Source: Gymnopus androsaceus JB14
Lineage: Eukaryota > Basidiomycota > Agaricomycetes > Agaricales > Omphalotaceae
Assembly: GCA_009733575.1 (NCBI GenBank)
Contig: ML769748.1
Location: forward strand, 1 to 63,253
DNA length: 63,253 nt
Direction: 5' to 3'
Part shown: piece after piece, positions 1 through 12,079 of the stretch
How the letters are laid out: each line of letters begins with the position of its first letter
Numbering within the stretch: the first letter of the stretch is position 1
Notes under the pieces: model-generated
The model's database searches: none
What the model saw: only the letters and a program-made list of their open reading frames with translations
Told to the model about the DNA's origin: nothing
Position numbers and translations under genes: made by a program

Positions 1-174
1 CGTGTACATCCACCATCAACACAACTCATTTGAAAGTGTGGACCCTTTCCTCGACCTTGCTTCATATCCACTGCTAACATCCTCATTTGATCCAAATATT
101 GATTCCATGGAAAAAGGCGGTCCAGGAGAGGGCTTGTTATACGCCTCTACCACGGCCTGTAAAGTCACATACGG

Positions 175-1533
175 TTAAGAAGGTAATCCGAAGAAAGTTG
201 GCATCACTTGCCTCTTTAGGCATTGCAGAAACGGTGCTCTGTCGACTGTGAGTCGATGTAGGTAAGCGGGAACTTTCTGCAACATAGAGTGAGTTGTGTG
301 ACGGTCGTCAGCTAAGCAGAACAAGTATTCACTTATACGAAATCCACTGCGAGACCAAGGTTTAGTTTGCCTTGTATTAGTGGCTACGCGCGTATCGTTA
401 TCACTCCGCCACTCATGGAAAAAGACAAAGTTGAGGAGTATAGTGAGGGTGTACACACGCCCAGTGCAGTCAGCAAACAGTATGAAACCTAGAAGGATTG
501 AGATATATACGAGAAGCAAGATAGATACTTTACATACCGCCTGGCGAGACAAAGGTCAAAACAGCACCGACCGTAGTAGTAAGCGCAGTAATGCAACCGC
601 AAGAAACAGCATATGCCAAGCCCTTGAGGACAAAACTACCAAGAAAGTTGTAAGTCAGCGCACAAAAACAACGACAGAGTATACACCTTTTGCTGAATCT
701 TGGATGTTTGGGAGAATCAATGGAGCGTAACTTGTACACCATGAAAACTGAGATTAACACGTCGGTGATAGCAAGAAGCAAAATAGCAGCACTGTGGGGA
801 TTCTCAGTAGGTAGCATAGCAAAATCATTTACTAGCGGCTCACATATCTAAGTTGGCTGACCTTTCTTGGTCGACTTCGGGGCCTAGCTGTAGGGCCAGT
901 GATGCTGCTACAAGGAGGCATATGAACTGTGAGTGTCATAAATGCGCCTATTCAAACAAGTGCATGAAGAGACACCAACTGAAGCCAATATCGGTATGGT
1001 TAGAAATAGGGCTAACGTTGTACTGCGATCGCTGTAGACGATAGTGTTAGGAAAATGGCGTCATCATGTATACGGATGCAGCACTCACATCTTCCAAAGA
1101 CGAAATGCAAAATATGACTGTTCAAAAAGAGCTGACGCCGCTGTCATTAATGAGAGGATCATATAAGGTGTCCAATTAGTTTTCACCGCCAATACTGCGT
1201 CTTGTTCCAAGGCTGCGTGCGGTTCGGTTCAGAAAGAGTGTGAGTAATTTAACAACACAAAACTCACCGTTTAACAACGACTATGGGTATTGATAAAGTG
1301 ATCAGCAACTAGAAATCTGCATATAGCGGAAGACTTACCATCCAGGCGATCCAACAGCCGCAAATAGTTCCAACAGTGTCACACAAAAGCGACAGAGCCA
1401 TTAAAACCTTGGATTTCTTTCCAGGGCCATTGAAGAAGTAGTATGAGCCGACAAGCAATTCGAGCACGAAGAGAAATAGATTCATCCAAGTGCCACCCAA
1501 GTAGAACCTGAAAAATTGCACACAGTTCAGCAA
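175..1533 (-). CDS. DUF6534-like multi-pass membrane protein (exons incomplete)
   Basis: Several hydrophobic reading frames lie in series on the minus strand and fit exons of one Agaricomycete-type seven-helix membrane protein. An N-terminal-side exon at 1533-1309 has two helices (GGTWMNLFLF, then a stretch ending in IAWMVSLPLY). A middle exon at 817-530 has the SAAILLLAITDVLIS stretch typical of the start of a DUF6534 domain. A C-terminal exon at 552-175 contains GRVYTLTILLN followed by a hydrophilic tail and a stop. The family is abundant in mushrooms and has no known function. Exon borders and the true start were not resolved, and the first exon may lie upstream of 1533. The family call rests on helix pattern and a few motifs. 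Confidence 0.45.
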
Positions 1534-1789
1534 CTGCGACCAGGAGTCCTGAATATGAAGCTCACGCGATTGACGGCTCAGATTCAGTCCCCAGCTTTAG
1601 TGTAAGCATCTCTTGAGCTCAACAAAAGCTTGAGCTCATATGAGCATGAGAGAATCTTGAAGAGTTAAACGGTTTTAATAAACGTGACGGCGTCAGCGGA
1701 GTAACTAGGATACGCAAAATTAACGAATGCACGTCACCATCAGCCTCCATCAGCGTCATATTATTGAGTATTGACTAGACTCGCGGTCG

Positions 1790-3355
1790 CTACCATTTCG
1801 ACGTATCATAATCGGCTTGAAGCTTGGATGTATCATAATCTGTTTGGAGCTCAACACTTCTTTCCACATTAACCTGGAACAGCTTTCGTGGTTGTAAGAG
1901 ATTGTCGCCGTTGTTGCTTGCATATGTAGAGGGTGGCCGGGTCATAACAGGTGTGGTGGGACTCGTTTGGTCTTTATTCACTCCTGGTATACGAACCACG
2001 TCCAGGTCGATAACATTGATATCCGACTTTGAGCTGGGATCACGCGCATGGGGTGCTTGGCAAGAGATTAGGACAAAAACTTACACCGCTAGTACAGTGT
2101 TTGCGTATACTGCGCAAAGATAAGGGTTAGTAGGCCGATTTGTTAGGGGGGTGAAATAGGACTAATAATGAAATAAAGTCCCAGAAAGACGAGGTTTGCA
2201 TACTCAGTCACTAGTATATAAAGGTCAAAGTATATCCACTTAAATAAAAGTTGACTACCCACAAAGGACATGGAAAGAATTGTGCCAAGACTGCAAGGTT
2301 TTATTTCATGTACACATAACTGGCAAGATGGTTTGGAGGGACATACGTTGTTATCGCTCCGTTTTCCAGGGTGTATATGATGAGAGAGTCTATCACGACA
2401 GTGAGGCTGCAAATAGCGATGAGTTGAGCTCGTTTGACTGTTGAGTTATCAACAAACCTTATGGACTTTGCCCGACTCTGTCTCAAAGTTAGCATCATCA
2501 TCGCCGTTATCAGGACGTCGACCGTAGATGACAGGGCAAGCCCAAGAGAGAAAAGCGACTAGATGATGGATCGTTGAGCATAAATATTGTGGCGTATAAG
2601 GTAGAACAGACCTGGAACGCGCTTTGAAATCCGGAAAAGTTTTCAGGTCTATCATTTCGGCTCCAGTCACTGCAAGTACTTAAAGTCTCAGGAATCCAAG
2701 TCTAAATATAGTAGAAAGGATCGCCTACCACATGCGCAGACTGGAGAGAATTATGTTGGGGTACAAACGACATTCAACCAAGATGAGACGTACTTAATCG
2801 TAGAATAGCAGGGATTACCTATTTTGGAGGGTATGAGAAAATGAAAGCGCAAGGTAGATTAGACTGAATAAACTGACAATGGATAAGACTAGGCAGTAGT
2901 TTTGCTTGCTAACTGGAATTTAAACCATTAGTCTGACATTGTTTGAGGGAGCAAACAGAGACAACTCGCGTCGGAATATTCTCCAAGCGAAGAAGCTATG
3001 AGCGATAACCGTAGATATCCGTCGACAGAGCTGACAGGCGTGTTGTGAGTACTAATAGCTTTCTTCCCAGGAATAATCCACCTACGGCGATAGATCTAAA
3101 AGCACCACAGCGCTAGGATTATAAAGACAGAAGACGCAAAACACATTGGGATGATGGTCGAAGCACTGTCGTCTCCGAACATCTTGATAAACCAATCCCA
3201 TAGGCCTTTCCACACGAGAATCGAGTGTAGGAGATCGAGAAGGCTTGGTGCCAATGAGAACAAGGTAAGGAAATAGATTGGACGTGAGACATACGATATC
3301 ACGCCGACCTGACAAAATATGTCACTGAGAAGCGAGGCGAACGACCTATTCACTC
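1790..3355 (-). CDS. DUF6534-like membrane protein, left arm of an inverted gene pair
   Basis: Minus-strand exons read in series from 3355. They include a helix followed by GLWDWFIKMFGDDSAS (about 3210-3160), a segment with LKTFPDFKARSRSVLP then LSWACPVIYGRRP (2670-2500), a helix around ICSLTVVIDSLIIYTLENGA, and a hydrophilic tail with SDINVIDLDVVRIPG that stops at 1790. This is the order expected for a DUF6534-type basidiomycete membrane protein. A plus-strand relative with matching motifs lies at about 4.99-6.34 kb, so the two form an inverted pair around the pyridoxamine-phosphate oxidase gene. Function unknown. Some joins need frames I could not settle, so decay is possible. Confidence 0.45.
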
Positions 3356-3642
3356 ACCATAGATTTGATACGATACGATTCCGTGTTCGAATTGAGATAG
3401 ATTATACACTGCACCAGCAACATCACAGAGAAACTGCAGAATTCACTCGATCCTCCTAAGATCGCTCCCTCTCCTGGTGGTTTGGAGTTTCTCCCTTCCC
3501 GCAGTCAGCTGCAGATCGAAATAATCCAGTACAATAGTAAGTCTTTCAATATCCTGGGCATTGGGGTGAATATTGAGAATGAGTTTGAAACCAATGAAGC
3601 TAAGCGCCCAAACTTAGAAGTTGGACGCCAACTAAGCGCCCA

Positions 3643-4453
3643 ATGCTTCGCACTCTTTCGACTTTACGTTCGCCGTTCTTTCGATCTTTCGCGATGGATG
3701 TAATCATTGCTCAACCCAGCCCAGAAAAAATCCAAGTGCTTCCTCATCGGCAATATCAGACTTCTGATTCTCTTACCCCTTCGACTGTCTCACCATCTCC
3801 CATAGATCAATTCCGTATATGGTTCAAGCAGGTAGTCGAAGATGGTATCGTAAAGGAGCCGGAAGCCATCTCATTGTCTACTGCTACCCCATCTGGAATT
3901 CCCTCCGCTAGAATGGTTCTGTTCAAAGAATTAGATGAACGTGGATTCGTCTTTTTCACTAATTACACATCTCGAAAGTCGCCAGGAGCTTATTCAGAAT
4001 CCCTACGCCGCTATCGTGTTTTACTGGCGGGAGATACACAAATCAGTTCGTGTCATGGGAAAGGTAGAGAAAATTAGTCGAGAAGAGAGCGAGGCGTATT
4101 TCAGAAGTAGACCGGTAGGGAGCCAATTGGGAGCTTGGGCGAGCAAACAAAGTTCGGTTGTAGCAGAGGGAGAGGTACAGGATCGATTAAAGAAACTCGA
4201 GGAGCGCTTTGCTTCCTCAAACGGTTCTGGTGTAGACATTCCTATGCCAGATTTCTGGGGTGGATGGAGAGTCATTCCGAGGTCCGTAGTGTGGCTCTGT
4301 CTCATACTACTCTTGAATCAAACCATATCTATAGTGAAGTCGAAGTTTTGGTGCGGAAAGCCCTCTCGACTGCATGACCGAGTTCGGTATCTCAGAGAGG
4401 AAGGATCGCCGATGGAAAATCCTTCCTGGAAGGTCGAGTTACTGGCACCGTAG
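3643..4453 (+). pseudogene. PDX3: pyridoxamine 5'-phosphate oxidase, two frameshifts
   Basis: Family enzyme of vitamin B6 salvage: it oxidises pyridoxamine- or pyridoxine-5'-phosphate to pyridoxal phosphate with FMN. Visible family motifs include IPSARMVLFKELDERGFVFFTNY, continued in another frame by NPYAAIVFYW, then SRPVGSQLGAWASKQS, MPDFWGGWRVIP and near the C-terminus FWCGKPSRLHDRVRYL, ending in LAP and a stop. Reading the family order needs a +1 shift at about 3985 (GG run) and another at about 4345-4350 (GTTTTGG). A GT-AG intron of 53 bp (about 4281-4333) sits before the second shift. Start: ATG 3643, or ATG 3694 without the short Arg-rich leader. Either a recent pseudogene or a base-run error in the assembly. 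Confidence 0.85.
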
Positions 4454-4986
4454 CGGAAATGCGTTAGAAAGTGCGTCTCATCGATGAACGGTACTTCTTT
4501 ATGGGATATCTCTCGGGTTCACCATTCGATGTAATCTAGTACTGTCTTTGCTTTTATGCAATCAATATTGAATTCGCAACACTCTTTCTCTCACTTTAAA
4601 CAAGGTCTCATATCTTCAAACAAGCGCCATCTCCTCTTCCTTCCGTCTTGCGCAAGTGCTTATGCAATTGGATTACTTTCAGCATTCTACCTTGGTAATA
4701 ACATGCGATGCTCGGCGGCGGTCGACTTGCGCTTGGTGGTCTCTAAATCTATTCAGAGGAATCATGCTACATATGAAAATAGGGAGCTGTGTCATCCTTG
4801 TCTCAGATTCGAATTCCAAGCCAATTCGAGGTAGCTGCTGCCTTGATTATCATCTTACCCTCCTGGAATTTCTTTTTTTTGGTACTGAAATTGGATTGCA
4901 GATAATATTGACCTGGTCAAAAATCTCAGCCAGTCCAGTTGGTCAATTCATGTCTCCTGTCCAATCTTTTCCTAAGCTCTTTGTTC

Positions 4987-6342
4987 ATGGTCGAAAAGGC
5001 TCCTCGACGTTACACACTCAGTATTAATATGGAATGTCTATGGAATTGGTTTATCGAAATGTTTGGAGATGAATCTGCCTCAGCCATCGTTCCTGTGTGG
5101 GTTTTACTCTGCTTATTTGGCTCTTGATCCTAATTGGCACTTCTAGATATATCGTTGTGCGTCGATTCTCCAGAAAGAAAGCATCCAGCACTCACCATAC
5201 ACGTTCCTATCATCTATTAGCTTTCCGTAGTGATAACGGTAATGATTTTCTGGTCGTTCGAAGTATCCTTAGGCACTTATCACAATTATTATTCATGCCT
5301 TCTTCGCATGGAGGATATTCAAACGTAGGTTTTCCCCGTGTACCTATCTTAAACTGGCAGAGTAACGTTTAAAACCCGTGGTTAGCAATCGAAACTACTG
5401 GCTAGTCCTGCCCATTGTCAGTTTTTTCACTCTCATTCACCTTGCGCCCTCATTTCCTCGTGCCCAAGAGTCAATAGGCTATCCTCGCTATTCTGCGATT
5501 GCCTTCGATGTTTTTTGACGGATGCCTAACATGGCTGTCTCCAGTCTGCGCATGTGGTGGACGGTCCTTTCAGCTGAAACTGGATTCAATAAACTGCTTT
5601 ACGACCGGAGCCGAAATGACAGACATGAAGACCTTTCCAGACTACAAAGAACATTTCCGGTCTGTTCTGCCTTAAACATCAAAATATCTATGCTCAACGA
5701 TTCTTCTAGTGACTCTTCCTTGGGCTTGCCCTTTCATCTTCGGTAGACGTCTTCATAACAGCGTCGAGCACAGTCTCTAAGGTGTGTGGATAACTGATCA
5801 GCCATACGAACTCAACTCACGCTTCAAATTGCAGCCTCACTGTTGTGATAGACACTCTCATCTTGAACACATTACAAAACGGAGCGATAATGATGTATGT
5901 CCTTCGAATAGTCCCACTGTTGATTTTCGCGCTCACGAACTTGCAGCTTTGCCACGATTCCCTCCATGCTCTGCGTAGGTACTCTTTAACTGAGCATTAT
6001 GAATATCACTAATGAATTTTTTTTATAGTGGTTGTGCATGGACAATCTCGTCTTTATGGAAATATATTTCGTAAAAGCCAAATATTAGTATTGCTCCTTT
6101 GACTCTTAATCTACGAGAAGTTAACCTATATATATATCCCTTTACGCAATGTACGCAAACTCTGTACTTGCGGTGTAAGTGCTCGGTTTGGGACAGAGGC
6201 ATCTAGATATTTTATCTGATCACTAATACCTTTCTTCTGCATTTAGTTTCAACTGGCAACAGCTCCATCTGGCGCGTACTGACACCTCAAACCCAGATAA
6301 TAGCTTTATCGACCTTGACATGGTTCGCCTACCAGAATGAGT
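4987..6342 (+). pseudogene. DUF6534-like membrane protein, right arm of the inverted pair, probably decayed
   Basis: Plus-strand relative of the minus-strand gene at 1.79-3.36 kb. Matching landmarks in order: CLWNWFIEMFGDESAS (about 5034-5085), a segment with MKTFPDYKEHFRSVLP then LPWACPF (5620-5740), LQPHCCDRHSH (5830-5860) and a tail with SFIDLDMVRLPE stopping near 6342. Several of these fall in different frames, with stops between them that short introns may not remove. I therefore call it a probable pseudogene, though unresolved introns remain possible. DUF6534-type proteins are of unknown function. Confidence 0.35.
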
Positions 6343-6747
6343 GCAAATCTCCTCTGCGCCAGTTATGTATTTTGCAAGCATCTTTGTCGCGCATAATGAA
6401 AAATGACCCAGGTCAAAGCCAAGCAAAGTGATCAGCTCCAGACTGCGAGTAATATGCCCACTTTGAATCGCAGCGACGTTTAACACCCATAGTCATTCAC
6501 CTCCTTGTTTTGTTGCATCATAATCTGGGAATAGATCATATCCTCTCACCTCTCACATGTACATGTACTCTCTCACTCACTCGTTCACTACTAGTTGTAT
6601 TTATATATTCTTGTCTTACATTTCTTGGAATTTGGATGGGATATAATGGGGTCAAATTTATTGTAATATTTACTCGTCAACTACAGGAATACACTCTTTA
6701 GCACAAGCGGGTCAGTAAAAGTACATACATGGTAACAGCAAATTGGT
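6343..6747. other. intergenic, nothing recognised
   Basis: AT-rich spacer between the convergent ends of the inverted DUF6534-like gene and the aldolase gene. Only short unsupported ORFs are present. Confidence 0.5.
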
Positions 6748-8061
6748 TCATTCCCCACGCGCAGCCTTACAGCACGCTTTGCATGCCTCTTCCAGCGTAG
6801 CTTTCATTAGATCTTTTTCCCCTCGGGCCCAATGTTTGATGGCTTCACCTTGAAGTGCCCGCCCATATGAGAAGGTTAATGGGGGAAGCCTGGCGAACGG
6901 CGATGGTGCAGATGAAGCGTTGACAAGGGCGTTCACAGCAGATAGATAAGATAAGGCAACGGAACTAGGCAGACCTCCTGCATATACGATAAATCATCAG
7001 TCTTCCAAAGAAACGTTATCAAGAAGACGTTACCGGAAAGAAAAACGACACCTGCGACAGCAGAAGGTACAGATCTGGAGATGACTGTAGCTGTAGCAAG
7101 TGCGATATCCTTTGCTGTGGTGCTCTCCCGGCTAGGATGCTTGAGGCCGGGCTGAGGGAAAGAAGGCTTTATAATGCTACCTGGAACAAATTCACAAACT
7201 TGAACAGTTTATTTGCAAGATTGCCCACCTTCGAGCAAAACACCATGATCTCTGCATCGAGCATAAATCATTCCGATGATTTTTTCGTGCACTTCGACAC
7301 TTCGTGCAAGATCTGCGTCGGCCGAGAATTCAACGTCAGGCTCAACAACAGGGACTAAGCCTGCTTGTTGGCTAATCGAAGCGAACATGGCTAGAGTTTC
7401 TGCCTGAATGTCAAGCGCAACCTTAGACGGAAGCTCTAGAGCAGGGCTTGTGCAGGTGATTGGTGCACGCCATTTGGAGAACCGAGCACCGGCTGCACGC
7501 GCTGCCTGGAGTTTTGGTAAGAGGTCATCAAGTCCTTGAACGATGAATTCAAAAGGAGAGGCAGGCAATGGTGCGAGCTCTCCGTTGGCCCGAACCCCTA
7601 CGATGATACCTTTATTGGTGAGGGTTTGACCCAAGTTAAAATCGAGGAGGGTTTCGGGGTATAAAATAACACCGGAAACAAATTCTGAAATACAAGGTAT
7701 TACTATACTGTTTCATGAATATAGTACGATTGAGCGTACCACTTGATAGAACCTCATAAGCATCCTTTCTCCATATCTTCCGCCTTTGGAGCTTTTCAGA
7801 GTCACTGCAAGTCTGACCCTGCTCTTCGGCGGCCCGAAACACAGCTTCGATAGCTTCTGGAGATTCATCGGTGGCATAGATGCCTCTACCACGAGGAGAG
7901 CCCACAAGGGCTTGCGCTGTGGCGATTAACTCATTTGCTACTGATGGTGATAGATGAGAATCGATAAATGTGCCCAGTTCCGTAGCATCAACTGGATGTT
8001 CTGCTGGAGTGAATAGGTTTCTGGGAGAACTGAATGTGTTGGGTACCGGTGTGCTTGTCAT
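6748..8061 (-). CDS. fructose-bisphosphate aldolase, class I
   Basis: Glycolytic/gluconeogenic Schiff-base aldolase that cleaves fructose 1,6-bisphosphate to dihydroxyacetone phosphate and glyceraldehyde 3-phosphate in the cytosol. Four exons join in frame with GT-AG introns: 8061-7740, 7684-7229, 7180-7034, 6977-6748 (384 aa). Family motifs include GRGIYATDES near the N-terminus, SGVILYPETLL, GARFSKWRAP, PVVEPDVE, LLEGSIIKP (the Schiff-base lysine region) and VAGVVFLSGG. I took ATG 8061 because the longer upstream reading is not family-like. The gene looks intact, and the length suits class I enzymes. Many fungi rely on the unrelated zinc-dependent class II aldolase, so a class I enzyme here is worth noting. 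Confidence 0.93.
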
Positions 8062-8429
8062 TTTCGAGAGCTTGGACTTGAAGATGGTGATAAGTTGTGG
8101 AGAATGATGTTGGATGAGAGAAGGGCCATTTTTGTTCCTCGCTGCGTAATATGATGTCAAAGGTCAGCTGCATCCTAGGGATAGAAATAGGTAGATGGCG
8201 CGTGACAGAATAGTGGTCAGCTGCACGCGGTGTGACGATTGGCTCTTCTAATTCTCACATACCACGATTAAGTCAATTTAAGTGCTTGAGGGTCTACGTA
8301 CGAAAGAAGCTGCAGGGTACTACTACTTCCTCCGTTGAATGCCCTATTAAAATTAACCGTATATTGATATTACAAGTATTCGACAAGTAGTACAGACCTA
8401 GTATACTTATCGGCAATCGTATTCCAGTC

Positions 8430-8712
8430 AAATGGCTAGTGAATGGCTAAGTGGGAAGAATGCGAATGCAACAATACCATAAGCAAATGCAGAATATTTA
8501 GCACACCGCACTCGCTCCTCCTACAGCCTGAGCTTACTGGTATGATGAGCACGACGACGATGACGAGCAACTTGCGAGCAACGTCTCTGCACTTTGTAGT
8601 GTATGCCAACATCGTAATAATTTCTTCCACAATATATACGAAGGTTAGCAGGCTCATTGACTGAAAACAGGTGCTTCGCGTGTAATGCAACTATCCTCGA
8701 GCTATGCAAAGT
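8430..8712 (-). pseudogene. 3' fragment of a DUF6593-type gene
   Basis: The minus strand encodes KHLFSVNEPANLRIY followed by VEEIITMLAYTTK and a Arg-rich end. This closely copies the last exon of the DUF6593 gene at 19.64-20.63 kb, including its 3' end (the AATGGCT..GTGGGAAGA.TGC.AATGCAACAATACCAT region). The copy lacks a few bases in the middle, which shifts the frame, and similarity stops upstream of about 8715, where the rest of the gene is missing. It is a truncated, dispersed duplicate. Confidence 0.7.
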
Positions 8713-8719
8713 GCTTTCC

Positions 8720-9826
8720 GTTTGGTCAGTCCCGAATCCAGGATTCGAAATACTTAATTAATTTTCCTTCATACTGAAGAAGTAGGGCTTGATAATCGAA
8801 AAAATCAGAGGGCTCGTAAACCATGATAATGGGGAGAGTAAGAAGGCCGTTGAAAAGATCGATACTTTACTTCTGTCAGATCGATCGTGGCGTCGGCCAA
8901 AGCGTCATATCGCAAATTATATCAAGGCTTATTTTTAGCCACATGCCTGGAAACGTTTTGGAGACTTAAATTCGACATTGAACAATTCAAAACTGATTCC
9001 CAGAACATTTCCAGAGTTCAAATAGAATCCCAAGCTCCATTCCGTAAGATTTCAGACGTGGAAGAAGCTAGTAACTGACGGGGTAGCCTTAATTTTCGCT
9101 GGATGTATTACTCTATGTGAACGGTTATTTATGAACAATGTGTACTTGTAGTTCACACGAATATACATATGTTCCATTTTTTTGCCAAGGGCTCTTCCAC
9201 CATCATTGTTGCAAATACTTAAGTGCAAACAGCCGAAAATCCGATAGCATGAACATTCTTCCTGTTTCACAAAACCATTACCTGCAGCTATACAAACACA
9301 CACAGACGATACATACACTGCGTAGAGTGGGGGAGTGCATGGCTTGGTACTTATACTTACTGGCTTATGCGTACGGTCAAAGTCTACAATATCCCTTCAT
9401 CAGGAAAAACCGGAGCGTGTACATAGCGGTAAGGACTATCCAGAGCGCTAGTAGCCAAGTAGACATCCCCCCATGTACAGATACTCTGGTAGCACTCCAG
9501 TAGCATGCGGACAGGTGACAGGTATGTCCGTGCAGTCGCATTGCACTCTGCACACCTTGAGCAACCAGTCTGTACAACTACAATACACTCCAATACACCT
9601 TTATAGAACTATGTATTGGCCAACATGATTGTCTGGATTGATACTGTCTTGGTCAATACGGCTATGTGTATCCATCGTAGCATTTCATACGCACATGCAT
9701 TTTCCATTTACGGCTGCTTTTGTCATTGATCTGATAGCTCATTCCACCAACAATAGACAGGCAAGAATACAATATTAAGAGTTGAACATTAAGGTAGTAG
9801 AATTTTAATTACGACTCGTATCCCTC
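8720..9826. other. intergenic, nothing recognised
   Basis: Low-complexity and AT-rich spacer. A 62-residue plus-strand frame at 8887-9078 and short frames at 9.05-9.6 kb have no family features I recognise. Confidence 0.4.
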
Positions 9827-12079
9827 ACACTTGTGTGGCTTGCTTCTTTGTCTTCTTCAAAGCCTTCTGCACCTCTGCATCTACATCTGACTCAAGGATT
9901 GCATCCTGCTCTCCTGCCTTTCACTTCCTTGTCTTACGCTTTGGCACTGCCTGAACATTCTCCTCCACTACAGCTGCTGATGAACCTGCCAATGTAGAGG
10001 ATAAGCGCATAGAAACCTGAAGTAAAAAAGGAATTACCAGGTGTATCTCCTGTTGTCAATGAACCTGCCAATGTAAATCATAAGCTGATAATCTTTGAAT
10101 CCAAAAACAGAGATTACCCGAGTCGCTATTGGCGGGGACAACATCGACATCACCCATATTCTGCTCAACCAGGTTATCACCTTTTTCGAGCTCAAGCCCA
10201 TTAGAGCCTGGTCCATGTGCATTGTCGCACGCTATACCCTGGCCTTCCGTTCCATTGTCATTGGTGTCCAATTCTAAAGCACTGGCGTTGGGACTGGACA
10301 TGTCAGTCTCACGATCAGACTCATCCTCGGAACCTTCATTCTCGTCATCACTTTCGGGTATGCGTAAGTCACAAAGCTCTTCTGTGGCGCGTTTTTGGTC
10401 CTCCTTGGACATCTTCACTGGCTTCTCCAACCATTCCAGCCCAATTCCTGCGTATTCTCTGTCAAAGATTGGATTCAGGTGAATATCATGTTGGAAAAAA
10501 ACCCAGACTTGCTTTCCTTTCTTGTACCATCATTGTCAAAGAGCTAGAGTTTTATCAGGATTTATTTCTTCCCACTCCTTGACCTGGCTCATATGCTTGA
10601 CCCAGATAGGTGCCAAAACATCCTCATCCAAGTTCTTAGGCTTGCATGAACCAGTTGACCACTGATCCAGATAATACTCAACCTGAAAAGTAAAAATCAG
10701 ACAATCTATGTTCTTTGGTCACTCGGATAAAAGCACTCCACCATAGTAAAAACAGTGGCAATAAAATATTGTGGTATGGGATTGAAGAGTTGAGTGGATT
10801 GGGTGCCATATGTATTCTTTGAATAGAAAAGAAGATGACAAACTGCTTTGACAATGATATCAGTTTGCATGTATCCTGTGCGAGCCTCGGGGTCCTACAA
10901 ATTGCATGAAACAAGATACTTGTGTTAAAACAAACGTACTAGATAATAGAACCCAAAATTCAAGGTGAGGGTTGAGTGAAGCTTCTTGTTATATTTTTCG
11001 ATACAAGCACCCAAACCTTGCTTGAATGGATAGATTGACGCCATAATGGGAACCAGACGATCCCAAGAGCTTCCTCAGACACAAGTTTCCCTATGAGAGA
11101 GCTAAGGCTGTATCAGTAAGTATAGAGCCAAAACATATATCTGCACTCACTATCTTACAAACCTCATCCATCAGCTCATATTCTGCTTCGTCCTCAGGAA
11201 GTGCAGCCATTTCCTCGGCCCAGATTCCATTCACCCAGCTGGACTGTAGCTCGCTGTCTGGACAAAGACATGCCGCTAGCACAGTCGCTTCATATGTTTG
11301 TATGGCTCGCCGGAGGAGTTTTTTTGACTTGCCATGGTAGTCTCGAAGCAGCTTACCTGACTCACTGGGTATGAGCTCCAGTTGACGGAGTTGGAGCTGT
11401 TCCTCCAGGCCTGCCTCATGTGATTGTTGAGGGAGCTCAGGGGCCTCAGGAGTGGTAGTAGCAGGTGTCTGTTGTGTGGCGGGTAATTTTTCTATATCCC
11501 TGACAGATGATTGCTGAGTACTTGGTGGTGTTGGCAGATTGCCCAGCTTAGCAACAGGTGCCTTGCTGGCAGATTTGCGCACAGTTCTGGGGGGTGACTG
11601 GGTTCGGACACTGACATTGCGGAGCTGAAAAAAAGTTAGTGTCAGTGGATATGTAAAAAAAGAAAGCATACGGCTGTAGGGAAAAACATCCTAATTGGAC
11701 TCCCAGATTCGTTGTCCAAGTCTTGATCAAAGTCAGCGACCAAGTGGGGCCTTGGCTTGGGGTTGAAAAGCTCATCATTGTCCTCGTAATCAACCTCATC
11801 CTCACTTTTGGGGGGGAGGCGCCCACGGTTTTCATAATATTGCTGTGTGTAGACACTCTGGTGACATTGAAGCTCTTTCTCCTGTGCTAAAAAATAAAGA
11901 TTGGAAGGAGAATAGCTATAGTTCAAAATGCACATACCGCTTGCATCCTCCAGCTCCTGCTGTTGCTTTTGATTTTCTTTCTGCATTTTTCTCAACTCCC
12001 ATTGCAATTTATGCAGTTCTTTTGTTTGAGAGTCTTGAACAGTGCCTTGTAGCTGGCTGTCGGGAGAGGAGGTGTCCAA
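9827..12079 (-). CDS. DUF6532-like transposon-associated protein
   Basis: Multi-exon minus-strand gene. It starts with a Gln-rich coiled coil (LRKMQKENQKQQQELED, 12079-11940) and an acidic segment. A Pro/Thr-rich linker and a helical region with LLRRAIQTYEATVLAACLCP and SSWVNGIWAEEM (11380-11200) follow. Next come exons with TGYMQTDIIVKAVCHLLFYSKN and VEYYLDQWSTGSCKP (10.9-10.6 kb), then an acidic Ser-rich tail (10430-10110), ending after KALKKTKKQATQV at 9827. The helical part with its TGSCKP region resembles DUF6532, common in Agaricomycete repeat-rich DNA. An in-frame TGA at 9921-9923 truncates the last about 30 residues. It sits head-to-head with, and slightly overlaps, the Plavaka transposase remains. 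Function unknown. Confidence 0.5.
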
